This document shows positions 1 through 6,917 of a stretch of DNA of 7,661 bases, piece after piece (within the stretch, counting starts at the first letter, position 1; the number at the start of each line of letters is the position of its first letter). Both the position numbers and the translations under genes were made by a program. Source of the DNA: Oscillospiraceae bacterium (GTDB lineage Bacteria; Bacillota; Clostridia; Oscillospirales; Oscillospiraceae). The stretch lies in the NCBI GenBank assembly GCA_020025295.1, contig JAHHSJ010000067.1:1-7661 (forward strand). Reading direction: 5' to 3'. The notes under the pieces were generated by a model, which was given only the letters and a program-made list of their open reading frames with translations, was not told the origin of the DNA and did no database searches.

Positions 1-55
1 AAATCCGATAGGCGTCGCAAGGCGTGCGGGGGTTCAAATCCCTCCATCTCCGCCA
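1..55 (+). tRNA. tRNA-Ser, 3' part (5' half lies outside the window)
   Basis: The window opens inside the anticodon loop, just after the anticodon. Bases 1-2 (AA) end the loop and 3-7 (ATCCG) are the 3' strand of the anticodon stem. Bases 12-16 and 21-25 pair around a GCAA tetraloop as a long class II variable arm. The T arm is GGGGG (28-32), loop TTCAAAT (33-39), CCCTC (40-44). CATCTCC (45-51) is the acceptor 3' strand, then discriminator G52 and an encoded CCA (53-55). A long variable arm restricts the identity to Ser, Leu or (in bacteria) Tyr; discriminator G with this arm favours Ser, since Leu and Tyr normally carry A. The anticodon is off the edge, so the isoacceptor cannot be named. 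Confidence 0.9.
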
Positions 56-62
56 AAAGATC

Positions 63-110
63 AAAACACTTTGCTTGCAGGGCGTTCAGCCCTGTAAGCA
101 GAGTGTTTTT
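63..110 (+). terminator. Rho-independent terminator of the tRNA transcript
   Basis: Bases 65-83 pair with 89-107 as a 19-bp stem with two G-T wobbles and no mismatch, around the 5-nt loop GTTCA. A T run (106-110) and further T-rich sequence follow. The hairpin begins 10 nt after the tRNA CCA. The upstream A run (63-66) pairs with the T run, so the same hairpin could act weakly in the other direction. Confidence 0.88.
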
Positions 111-158
111 CTTATTTCTTAGGAATTTCTTAATACGAAAAAGAATTGGATTTCATTC

Positions 159-187
159 TTGCTATTGCAGAGCAAATCAAGTAAACT
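159..187 (+). promoter_or_regulatory. Possible promoter of the lipoprotein gene
   Basis: TTGCTA (159-164) and TAAACT (182-187) are 17 bp apart; each matches the sigma-A consensus at 4 of 6 positions. An equally weak alternative is TTGAAG (224-229) with TATGCT (246-251) at 16 bp. The strong terminator ending at 110 means the downstream gene needs a promoter between 111 and 290, but neither candidate is convincing. Nothing else recognisable lies in this leader. Confidence 0.3.
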
Positions 188-301
188 ATGTCTAACTTCA
201 TTGGACAAAATTCTTCCCTTCCTTTGAAGTGCCTCACGCTTAACATATGCTTCACCAGATGCGGAGGTTTTACAATTCAGAAAAGAAAGCAGGGATCTCG
301 A

Positions 302-760
302 ATGAAAACTATGAAAAAAGCCGTTGTTTGTCTATTGTCCTTGGTGCTGGCACTGACAATGCTCACCGGATGCGAAACTTACATGGCCTACACCTTCTCT
401 ATTGATAACGGCGACTCCATCAAGGTCTCTTTGGACACATCTGACAAGTTCAAGATTTCTTCGGAGGTTCCTTTTACCATTTCTCAGGATGGCAAGGAGC
501 TCACCCATGGCTCCTTTATTCACGGCGAAGCCTACGATGAGTACATCCAAGCTCTGGAAGCAGACGAAAAGGCTGTGATTACTGACTCCGGTGTCAAAGA
601 CGGCAACAAATACACCTACTGGATCTACAACGGCGAGGAATTCAACTATGTGGTTCTGGTCGAAGGCTCCAACACCGGTGTCCTGCTGGGCAACAATGTT
701 TCTCCCGACTCCGCTATGGAGTGTTTTAACCGTCTGACGATTTCTGTGGACGAGGATTAA
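302..760 (+). CDS. Putative small secreted lipoprotein, function unknown
   Basis: The protein has 152 residues from the ATG at 302. The open frame runs back to 188, but the 38 extra residues contain no signal features and have no ribosome site. AGGGA (291-295), 6 nt before 302, and a proper signal peptide from 302 decide the start. Residues 1-6 are Lys-rich, 7-21 form a hydrophobic core, and Leu-Thr-Gly-Cys at 21-24 is a type II lipobox. The protein is therefore expected to be exported, lipidated on Cys24 and anchored on the outer face of the cytoplasmic membrane. The mature part (about 128 residues) is acidic, ends in Asp-Glu-Asp and alternates polar and aromatic residues, which suggests a small beta-rich domain. 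I do not recognise the family. It is a single-gene unit between a tRNA terminator and its own terminator, with no partner that hints at a role. Confidence 0.8.
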   Translation: MKTMKKAVVCLLSLVLALTMLTGCETYMAYTFSIDNGDSIKVSLDTSDKFKISSEVPFTISQDGKELTHGSFIHGEAYDEYIQALEADEKAVITDSGVKDGNKYTYWIYNGEEFNYVVLVEGSNTGVLLGNNVSPDSAMECFNRLTISVDED

Positions 761-816
761 CCTCCCGATTCATTAAATTAAAATCTTCTGCATTTTTCTC
801 TCTCTTCCCCAGCTGG

Positions 817-849
817 AAAAGCAGCCCATCGTCTGATAGGCTGCTTTTT
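817..849 (+). terminator. Rho-independent terminator of the lipoprotein gene
   Basis: AAAAGCAGCC (817-826) pairs perfectly with GGCTGCTTTT (839-848). Inside the loop ATC (828-830) can also pair with GAT (835-837). The stem runs into TTTTT (845-849). It lies 57 nt after the lipoprotein stop codon and faces the terminator of the minus-strand block. Confidence 0.85.
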
Positions 850-854
850 CATTG

Positions 855-889
855 AAAAACGGTCCTTGGCATACTGCCAAGGACCGTTT
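855..889 (-). terminator. Rho-independent terminator of the minus-strand block
   Basis: A perfect 14-bp stem (857-870 with 876-889) closes a 5-nt loop. Read on the minus strand, the stem ends in a TTTTT tract (859-855). It starts 3 nt after the hydrolase stop codon, so it closes transcription of the hydrolase and of any readthrough from the transporter operon. Confidence 0.87.
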
Positions 890-892
890 CCT

Positions 893-1828
893 TCATTTTT
901 GTTCAAGGTGCTTGGTAATCCATGTCAGGATGTCAGTAAACACCTCGTCATAGTTAATCTCATTCAGCAATTCATGCCGGGCGTCCGGGTACAGCTTCAT
1001 GGAAACATCGGAAACACCGGTTTTTTTCAGGTTCTCATACACTTTTTTGACTCCACTGCCATAATCGCCCACCGGGTCCATATCGCCGGAAATCAGCAGC
1101 ATCGGCAAATTTTTGTCCAGACTTCTATACCACTCGGGATGGTTTGCCTTCTTGCTCAGCTTGGAAAGCTCCTTGTAGCCGCTTGCGGTAAAGAGGAACA
1201 TACACTTATCATCCTTACGATAGCGGTCCACGATCTCTTCATCCCGGGTCAACCAGTCCTTATCAGTCCGCTGCTGGAATTTCTTATTGAAAGAACCAAA
1301 TGCCATATGATCCAGCATTTTGCTGCGATGCTTTTCCCCTCGGATTCCTGCCACCAGTCCGCAGATTGGGATACCCAGAGTAGATAAGGGATTGGGACCT
1401 CCGGTACCACAGATGATTACACCGGACAGCTCGTACGCATACTCGCTGAGGTACAGTCGGGAAACAAAGGAACCCATACTGTGTCCAAACAGGAAACAAG
1501 GAAGTCCGGGGTGCTCTTTCTTCACGATTCCGGTCATAGCATGCAGGTCCTGCACCAGATTGCGGTAGCCGTCCTTTGGCCCGAAATAACCGTAGTCCTC
1601 CGGGTCCGAAGATTCGCCGTGACCGATGTGGTCATGGCCGCAGACCACAAAGCCCTTTTGCACCATATCCTTGATGAATCGCTCATACCGCCCGATATAT
1701 TCGCACATACCGTGACAAATCTGAAGAATGCCAACCGGTTTCGTTGTCGGGGTGTAAATCCATCCGGTCACATATCGTTTGCCATCCGCACTGGGGAATC
1801 TGATTTTTTTGGTTTCATAAAGTTCCAT
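893..1828 (-). CDS. Alpha/beta hydrolase, monoacylglycerol lipase / lysophospholipase-like (serine aminopeptidase S33 fold)
   Basis: This 311-residue protein is full length for the monoacylglycerol-lipase-like branch of alpha/beta hydrolases. His39-Gly40 followed by Met-Cys-Glu-Tyr-Ile-Gly-Arg-Tyr is the HG oxyanion strand typical of these lipases. Gly-His-Asp-His-Ile-Gly-His-Gly-Glu-Ser (64-73) is the next conserved loop. The nucleophile elbow is Gly-His-Ser117-Met-Gly, the acid is probably Asp251 (Gly-Asp-Met-Asp-Pro-Val-Gly), and the base is His285 (Asp-Ala-Arg-His-Glu), so the triad is intact. There is no signal peptide or membrane segment, so it is predicted to be cytoplasmic. It probably cleaves acyl esters of glycerol or lysophospholipids; the exact substrate is not readable. 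AGGAGG sits 5 nt before the ATG and fixes the start. It lies 109 nt downstream of the heptad-protein gene with no clear promoter between, so cotranscription is likely but unproven. Confidence 0.88.
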   Translation of the reverse strand: MELYETKKIRFPSADGKRYVTGWIYTPTTKPVGILQICHGMCEYIGRYERFIKDMVQKGFVVCGHDHIGHGESSDPEDYGYFGPKDGYRNLVQDLHAMTGIVKKEHPGLPCFLFGHSMGSFVSRLYLSEYAYELSGVIICGTGGPNPLSTLGIPICGLVAGIRGEKHRSKMLDHMAFGSFNKKFQQRTDKDWLTRDEEIVDRYRKDDKCMFLFTASGYKELSKLSKKANHPEWYRSLDKNLPMLLISGDMDPVGDYGSGVKKVYENLKKTGVSDVSMKLYPDARHELLNEINYDEVFTDILTWITKHLEQK

Positions 1829-1860
1829 GTGATCCTCCTATCTCATGTGAAAGCAAATGC

Positions 1861-1893
1861 GCAGAGGAGCAGACACTCGATCTGCCCCTCTGC
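1861..1893 (-). other. Intergenic RNA hairpin between the heptad-protein and hydrolase genes
   Basis: GCAGAGG (1861-1867) pairs with CCTCTGC (1887-1893). After one A/C mismatch, GCAGA (1869-1873) pairs with TCTGC (1881-1885), leaving a 7-nt loop. On the minus strand the stem is followed by GCATTTGCTTTC, not a clean T tract, so it is at best a weak terminator. It could instead be an mRNA-stabilising or processing hairpin that lowers hydrolase expression relative to the transporter genes. It ends 21 nt before the hydrolase ribosome site. Confidence 0.55.
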
Positions 1894-1937
1894 CTGATGC
1901 GTGGGATGGACCACCGGACCCGGCAGCCCTTCCCTGC

Positions 1938-4151
1938 TTAGGAATTTACGGAAATAGAATCCATCTTATAGATGAACTTGACGCTGCCGTCCATCTTGTC
2001 GGCAAGGCCGGAGAAGCTGGAATAGTTCTGGCTCACACCAACCATAGCGTCAACGCGATCCACCAGACCGGTCAGATCATTCTGAGCCAGATCAAGAATC
2101 TTCTGGATGCCTTCTTCCATCAGGGTGTTCAGGCCCTCGGACAGCTGGGCAGAGCCGTCACGCAGCTGAGTGATACCATCGATCAGCTGGGGAGCCTTCT
2201 TCTGCATGGTCTTAACACCGTCATTCAGCTGGTTTACACCGCCGTTCAGCTGGGTCGTGCCATTTTTGAGGGTTTCCAGACCGGAAACAAGGCTGTTTGC
2301 ACCGGATGCGGCAGTGCCGACACCAGCCGTGTAGGTCTTCAGGCCGATATAGAAGCTGTTATAGCTGTCCAGAGAAGACTTCAGGCCAATCACAGCCTGA
2401 GCGCCGGCAGCAGCGGCCTGCAGCTTTGCCTGAACCTCATCAGAAGCCATAGCCTCGGCAATCTTCTTGGCAACCGTATCCTCAATATTCTGAACGATCA
2501 GAGCCTTGATTTCATCCGTAGCCATCTTGGCGTCGGTGTTCTCCTTGGTCAGCTGTGCGATCTGAGCCTTCACTTCCTCGGAGTCCATCTGAGCCTGCAC
2601 CGTTGTGGCCAGAGCAGCTTCGACAGCTTGCTCAATGCCAGCCTGCTGCTCTGCAGTGATCTGACCGGCTTCCACAGCAGCCTGATACTGTTCCACGGTC
2701 ATGCCGTTCAGTGCCTGAGCAATGACAGCGGCACGAACCTGAGGCTCGGCCTTGCCCTGCACAGCTGCACGCACCTGCTCGGTGACAGCAGCCTGAACAG
2801 CGGCAGTAACTTTCTCACGAACTGCGGCGGTGACGCCCGCTTCAATCTCGGGGCGGCGAGCGTTGACCTGCTTGGTCACCTCCGCCTGAGCCTGAGCATA
2901 GACATTGGTCTCATCCAGAGATTCAATGACGCCGTTCAGCACGGAAGCGTAGTTGTCAATGGTAAGGGTGGGAACGGTGAGGCCGGCCTTAGCCAGTTCC
3001 TCATTTGCTTTATTCAACAGGGTCTGGAACACAGCCTGTGCGCCGTTATTCAGAGCAGCACTGTTCTGGTCCAGAGTGCCGAGACCCTGAGACAGCTGGC
3101 TTGCGCCATCATACAGCTGACCGGCACCGGACTGCAGAGCATCCGCGCCGTTCTTCAGCTGATCGGCACCATTGGCCAGAGCGTTGATGCCTTCCACCAA
3201 AATCTTGGACTGCTCCAGCAGGGTGTTCAGTCCCTCATGCAGAGCATCGGAACCATCCATCAGCTGATTCATGCCATCGCTGAGCTTATCGGCGGAGTCA
3301 GACAGGTCGCCCAAATCCAGCTCATCGGTATCCAGCTCGTTGAACAGAGCAGTGGAAACCATGGACATGGAAGCGCTCAGCTCAAAGTTCTCGACATCAG
3401 CGGTGATCTCCACATAATCGGGGATATCGTAGTCGTCCTTGCTGATGTTCAGATTATCCTGCATACCGGGGAATGCCAGGCCAACCACAGCAATCTGGTT
3501 GCCCATGTTCTCCAGCACGCCGTTAGTCACGGTCACATTGCGGAAGATGTCGGTATCCAGCAGCATACCGGTGACCACGGTGAAGGGAGCATAAATGGTC
3601 TCGTTCTTGCCGTTGATCTTCACCTGCTCGCTGCGATGGTTGGTGTAGTCATAACGAATGACCACCTTACCGCTCTTGCCGGCCAGTTCTTCAGGGGAAA
3701 TCTTCTTACCGTCCAAAGTATAGCACACAGACATCTCAACGGGAAGTTCTTCCTCAGAAGTTCCCTGATAATAAATATCCTCGCCCTTGGCATCCCAAGT
3801 CAGCTTGCCGTTACCATTGTCAGTGAAGGTTTCTTCGCCCTTCACATTGACGATGTCCTTCAGATTGGACTCATCTGCAAACTGATCGGCCTTGTCGCCG
3901 TTCTGAATCCAGTCGTTGACCAGAACCTTCTTTGCGGTGCCGTCTGCCTCGGTAAAGACATAGACGGTCTCGTCCTTGAACAGGCCCTCTGCATTGGTCT
4001 GGGTCATCACGCTGGATGCGGATGCGGAGGTGTTGGAATTATTGCCGGAACCCTTGTTATTCATGGCATAGGCAGCCGTTCCGACGCTGCCCAGCACCAG
4101 ACCGGCACAAAGTGCCGATGCAATCACTTTTTTGGCGGTATTATGTTTCAT
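1938..4151 (-). CDS. Secreted Leu/Gly-heptad repeat protein (YhgE/Pip-like repeats), MMPL partner
   Basis: The protein has 737 residues. Residues 1-29 look like a Sec signal peptide (Lys-rich start, hydrophobic core, Ala-Tyr-Ala at 27-29), followed by a Ser/Asn-rich linker (about 31-50). Residues 57-260 form a beta-rich globular region. Residues 289-372 hold twelve x-L-x-x-G-x-x heptads and 620-676 hold about eight more. Between them, 416-585 is rich in Ala, Gln, Glu and Val and probably helical or coiled coil. This heptad type is known from YhgE/Pip proteins and from proteins encoded beside MMPL genes in Firmicutes. Unlike YhgE/Pip there is no set of C-terminal membrane helices and no sortase motif; it ends in a short soluble tail. 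The start overlaps the transporter stop in an ATGA. AGGAGGG (4167-4161), inside the transporter's last codons, serves as its ribosome site, so translation is probably coupled. A structural or adaptor role on the outer membrane face is inferred. No enzymatic motif is visible. Confidence 0.87.
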   Translation of the reverse strand: MKHNTAKKVIASALCAGLVLGSVGTAAYAMNNKGSGNNSNTSASASSVMTQTNAEGLFKDETVYVFTEADGTAKKVLVNDWIQNGDKADQFADESNLKDIVNVKGEETFTDNGNGKLTWDAKGEDIYYQGTSEEELPVEMSVCYTLDGKKISPEELAGKSGKVVIRYDYTNHRSEQVKINGKNETIYAPFTVVTGMLLDTDIFRNVTVTNGVLENMGNQIAVVGLAFPGMQDNLNISKDDYDIPDYVEITADVENFELSASMSMVSTALFNELDTDELDLGDLSDSADKLSDGMNQLMDGSDALHEGLNTLLEQSKILVEGINALANGADQLKNGADALQSGAGQLYDGASQLSQGLGTLDQNSAALNNGAQAVFQTLLNKANEELAKAGLTVPTLTIDNYASVLNGVIESLDETNVYAQAQAEVTKQVNARRPEIEAGVTAAVREKVTAAVQAAVTEQVRAAVQGKAEPQVRAAVIAQALNGMTVEQYQAAVEAGQITAEQQAGIEQAVEAALATTVQAQMDSEEVKAQIAQLTKENTDAKMATDEIKALIVQNIEDTVAKKIAEAMASDEVQAKLQAAAAGAQAVIGLKSSLDSYNSFYIGLKTYTAGVGTAASGANSLVSGLETLKNGTTQLNGGVNQLNDGVKTMQKKAPQLIDGITQLRDGSAQLSEGLNTLMEEGIQKILDLAQNDLTGLVDRVDAMVGVSQNYSSFSGLADKMDGSVKFIYKMDSISVNS
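2124..2294 (-). repeat. C-terminal block of heptad-coding repeats
   Basis: This stretch encodes residues 620-676 of the heptad protein, about eight consecutive 7-residue units of the form x-L-x-x-G-x-x (for example QLNGGVN, QLNDGVK, QLIDGIT, QLRDGSA). The DNA shows a 21-nt rhythm with recurring CAGCTG-like cores. One unit (TMQKKAP) has lost the Leu/Gly signature. Confidence 0.75.
3036..3287 (-). repeat. N-terminal block of heptad-coding repeats
   Basis: This stretch encodes residues 289-372 of the heptad protein, twelve consecutive 7-residue units (for example KLSDGMN, QLMDGSD, ALANGAD, QLKNGAD, QLYDGAS). Two units (TLLEQSK, TLDQNSA) lack the Gly. Units differ enough at DNA level that this is an old protein repeat, not a recent tandem duplication. 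Confidence 0.78.
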
Positions 4152-6262
4152 ACTGCAGTTCCCTCCTGTTTCTTTGCTGCGATACGAGCCTTTCTCATAT
4201 CAAAAGTCGTAGCGCAAATGAGTTTGTCGCACAGTGTCAGCAGTGCAGGCAGAATGAAGATGACACAGATCATACTGATCACAGCGCCTCGTGCCATGAG
4301 CATGCACATGGATCGGATGATGTCAATGTTGGAATAGAGTGCCACACCAAAGGTTGCGGAGAACAGGCCCATACCGGACACCAGAACGGACGGAATGGAC
4401 ACTGCCAGTGCAGTCCAGACGGCCTTCTTCTTTGCAACACCCTGAACACGCTCCATCTTATAACGGGTGGTCATCAGGATGGCATAGTCCACCGTTGCGC
4501 CCAGCTGAATGGTACTGATGCAGATGGGGGCGATAAAGGGCAGGCTCTGACCCAAGTAATGAGGCAGGCCCAAATTGATGAAGATTGCTGTTTCGATGAC
4601 GGCGATCAGGATGAAGGGCAGAGAGAAGCTCTTCTCTACGATTGCAATAATCAGGAAAATAGCCAGAACGGAAACGGCGTTTACCACACGGAAGTCATGT
4701 GCCGTGGTCTCGATCATGTCCTTCATGCAGGGTGCTTCGCCAATCAGCAGTCCGCCTGCATCGTACTTCTTCAAGATTGCGTTCAGCGCGTCGATCTGCT
4801 GGTTGACTTCATCACTTGCGACCTTGTATTCCGAGTTAATCAGCATCAGCTCCCACTTGTCGCTCTTCATGATGCTCATGATGGAATCGGGGATCATTTC
4901 CTCGGGAATACGGCATCCCACCACAGACTCGAGGCCCAGAACATACTTGACGCCGTCCACATCTTCCATCTCGTCGATCATCTCACGCACCCGCTCAGGT
5001 GCCACTTCCCGATCCAACAGAATCATGTGGGTGGAGGCGATGTCAAAATCCTCGGAGAGCTTGGTGTTTGCAATCACATACTCCATATCCTGAGGCAGGC
5101 ACTCGCCCATGTCGTAGTAGACCTCCTGATTGGTCTTGCTGTAACCAAGGAAAGCAGGCGTCAAAACCAGCACGAACACAATCAGCACGATCACATAACG
5201 CTTAACAATGGATTTGGAGAATTTGACCATACTGGGAACCAAAGGCTTGTGCTTGGTCTTTTCCAAGGGACGATCCAGCAGCAGGATCAGTGCAGGCAGC
5301 ACGGTAACGCAGCCCAGCACACCAAGCAAAACACCCTTTGCCATCACGATGCCCAAATCTCTGCCCATGGTAAAGCTCATGAAGCAAAGTGCAATGAAGC
5401 CGGCAACCGTGGTGACAGAGCTTCCGATGACGCTGGTCAGCGTCTGATGGATGGCCAGCTCCATGGCATGATTCTTATCATCGCATCTGTACCGCTGTTC
5501 GCTGTAACTGTGCCAGAGGAAAATGGAATAGTCCATGGTAACAGCCAGCTGAAGCACAGCAGACAGTGCTTTTGTGATGTAAGAAATCTGACCGAGGAAG
5601 TAGTTGGTTCCCATATTCAGTAGGATCATGGCTCCGATGGATGCCAAGAACACAAAAGGCACCAACCAGTTATCCAAGAACAGCAGCATGGCGACACACG
5701 CCAAAATAACTGCAAGTCCCACATAGATGGGCTCTTCCTTCTCGCACAGGTCCTTCAAATCGGTAACCAGTGCAGACATACCGGACACATAGCACTGCTT
5801 GCCGCAGATGGAACGAATCTCACGGATTGCATCCATGGTTTCGTCCTCAGAAGTGGAGGTATTAAAGAACACCGCCATCATGGTTGCGTTTTCCGTATTA
5901 AACTCATTCAAAATCTTTTCCGGAAGCAGCTCCATGGGAACGGAGATGTCCATGAGAGAATCGTACCAAACCACCGTCTCCACATGGTCAACGGTTTCAA
6001 TCTGGGATTTGAGCTTGGAAACATCCTTCTCAGGCATATCCTCTACAATAATGAAGGAGAATGCGCCCTTTCCGAAGTCATCCAGCAACTCATTCTGACC
6101 GATAACCGTGTCCATGTCTGCCGGCAGATAATCCAGCATATCATAGTTGATTCTGGTGTTGACCATACCCAGGCAAGCCGGGATCATCAGCAGTACAGTC
6201 AGAATCAAAATCGGGATTCGGCATTTCACCACCGCTTTTGAAAATCGCATTTCAGCATACAA
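4148..6262 (-). CDS. MMPL-family (RND superfamily) membrane transporter
   Basis: The protein has 704 residues from a TTG start and a two-fold RND layout. Helix 1 is at about 13-33, an extracytoplasmic loop at 34-178, and helices 2-6 at about 180-328. Helix 7 is at about 354-374, a second loop at 375-525, and helices 8-12 at about 527-677; a basic cytoplasmic tail follows. Asp244-Tyr245 in helix 4 and Asp592-Tyr593 in helix 10 match the Asp-Tyr pairs that carry the proton relay in MmpL proteins, so both halves look functional. The family exports lipids and other hydrophobic compounds using the proton gradient; the substrate here is unknown. The start is uncertain. TTG at 6262 follows AAGGA by only 4 nt, while the in-frame ATG at 6250 (700 residues) is about 12 nt after the second AAGG. 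An ATG at 6258 is out of frame. It lies 34 nt after the DUF308 gene and overlaps the heptad-protein gene by 4 nt. Confidence 0.92.
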   Translation of the reverse strand: MYAEMRFSKAVVKCRIPILILTVLLMIPACLGMVNTRINYDMLDYLPADMDTVIGQNELLDDFGKGAFSFIIVEDMPEKDVSKLKSQIETVDHVETVVWYDSLMDISVPMELLPEKILNEFNTENATMMAVFFNTSTSEDETMDAIREIRSICGKQCYVSGMSALVTDLKDLCEKEEPIYVGLAVILACVAMLLFLDNWLVPFVFLASIGAMILLNMGTNYFLGQISYITKALSAVLQLAVTMDYSIFLWHSYSEQRYRCDDKNHAMELAIHQTLTSVIGSSVTTVAGFIALCFMSFTMGRDLGIVMAKGVLLGVLGCVTVLPALILLLDRPLEKTKHKPLVPSMVKFSKSIVKRYVIVLIVFVLVLTPAFLGYSKTNQEVYYDMGECLPQDMEYVIANTKLSEDFDIASTHMILLDREVAPERVREMIDEMEDVDGVKYVLGLESVVGCRIPEEMIPDSIMSIMKSDKWELMLINSEYKVASDEVNQQIDALNAILKKYDAGGLLIGEAPCMKDMIETTAHDFRVVNAVSVLAIFLIIAIVEKSFSLPFILIAVIETAIFINLGLPHYLGQSLPFIAPICISTIQLGATVDYAILMTTRYKMERVQGVAKKKAVWTALAVSIPSVLVSGMGLFSATFGVALYSNIDIIRSMCMLMARGAVISMICVIFILPALLTLCDKLICATTFDMRKARIAAKKQEGTAV

Positions 6263-6296
6263 CCTTTCCTTATAAAATCACTCGATCTGCTCGCCG

Positions 6297-6881
6297 TCAA
6301 AATCGAAAGCCGTCGTCTATTCCTCGGTAATCCGTTTTCCGCAGAATCTTTACTGCGGTCAATACCGTAATCAGATTCAGAATTCCCTCCGCCAACAGGG
6401 CAAGCCCGATCAGCATCATGATTGCATTCACGCTCTCATAAGGACGGAAAATCAACAGGAACCCAACCACGCCAGTCACCACAGCGGATGTGAGAATCAT
6501 CCACCAGGAAGTAAGACCAAATTCCTTCGCATCGATGGCAGTTTGGATTTTCAGCAGTGCGTCCGCAAGAATAAAAATTCCAAGCAGCGTGCAGATGAGA
6601 TGAAGCATCGCATCCGTACGGAACAGCAGGATTACTCCCAACGCAATCAGCAGGATGCCAAACGCCAAGTCAAACTGAAACGCCAGTCGATAAAGGTCTT
6701 TGGAGCAGTAACCAACAATCTTTACCGCACCGAACACAATCAGCAGAATACCGCCGATCCTCACCAATAGGTTGATGGAGAAATTCGGAACGGCCATCAG
6801 AACAATGCCGAACACAACAAATAGACAGGACAGGAAAATATATCCGTATTTTGCCGCCCGCAATCGTTTGTTCGAAGCCAT
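6297..6881 (-). CDS. DUF308 / HdeD-like six-helix membrane protein
   Basis: The protein has 194 residues from the ATG at 6881. The frame extends to an ATG at 6908, but GGGGG (6893-6889) sits 7 nt before 6881 and no ribosome site serves 6908, so 6881 is chosen. Six hydrophobic segments lie at about 12-31, 39-57, 69-87, 92-111, 125-145 and 150-175. They form three helical hairpins rich in Gly, Ile and Leu, with the repeated Gly-Ile-Leu-Leu-Ile motif typical of DUF308. Length and topology match the HdeD family; E. coli HdeD is linked to acid resistance, but the molecular function is unknown and should not be transferred here. It is the first gene of the operon, 34 nt before the transporter, which suggests an accessory membrane subunit or a stress-related partner. 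Confidence 0.85.
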   Translation of the reverse strand: MASNKRLRAAKYGYIFLSCLFVVFGIVLMAVPNFSINLLVRIGGILLIVFGAVKIVGYCSKDLYRLAFQFDLAFGILLIALGVILLFRTDAMLHLICTLLGIFILADALLKIQTAIDAKEFGLTSWWMILTSAVVTGVVGFLLIFRPYESVNAIMMLIGLALLAEGILNLITVLTAVKILRKTDYRGIDDGFRF

Positions 6882-6917
6882 AATACAGCCCCCTTTTTCA
6901 AATAACATTTTGGACTG

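Noticed and set aside
188..301. Longer N-terminus for the lipoprotein
   Set aside because: It would place 38 non-hydrophobic residues before the signal peptide, and the ATG at 188 has no ribosome site.
866..1387. A + strand open frame of 173 codons opposite the hydrolase gene
   Set aside because: It lies over the terminator hairpin and the intact catalytic sequence of the hydrolase on the other strand, so it is a shadow.
1826..1850. Direct repeat CATGTGA (1826-1832 and 1844-1850) around the hydrolase ribosome site, giving a two-codon ATG-AGA-TAG frame on the minus strand
   Set aside because: A 7-bp repeat is within chance expectation, and the tiny frame has no ribosome site of its own.
2124..3287. 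Repetitive DNA resembling a tandem repeat or CRISPR-like array
   Set aside because: The 21-nt rhythm is explained by coding of 7-residue heptads. Units are diverged and contiguous, with no identical repeats and no spacers.
1857..4337. A + strand open frame of 826 codons opposite the heptad-protein gene
   Set aside because: It is antisense to a gene with a signal peptide, ribosome site and family-level repeats. Its Leu/Ile/Gln-rich sequence is the reverse reading of the repetitive Ala/Gln/Leu/Gly codons, and it has no ribosome site or recognisable domain.
4016..5623. A + strand open frame of 535 codons opposite the MMPL gene
   Set aside because: The His/Gln/Asp-rich translation is what antisense reading of hydrophobic membrane codons gives. 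It spans two real genes and has no ribosome site or family signature.
6882..6908. Upstream ATG at 6908 as start of the DUF308 protein
   Set aside because: No ribosome site precedes it, while the ATG at 6881 has GGGGG at 7 nt. The extra residues would be encoded across that ribosome site.
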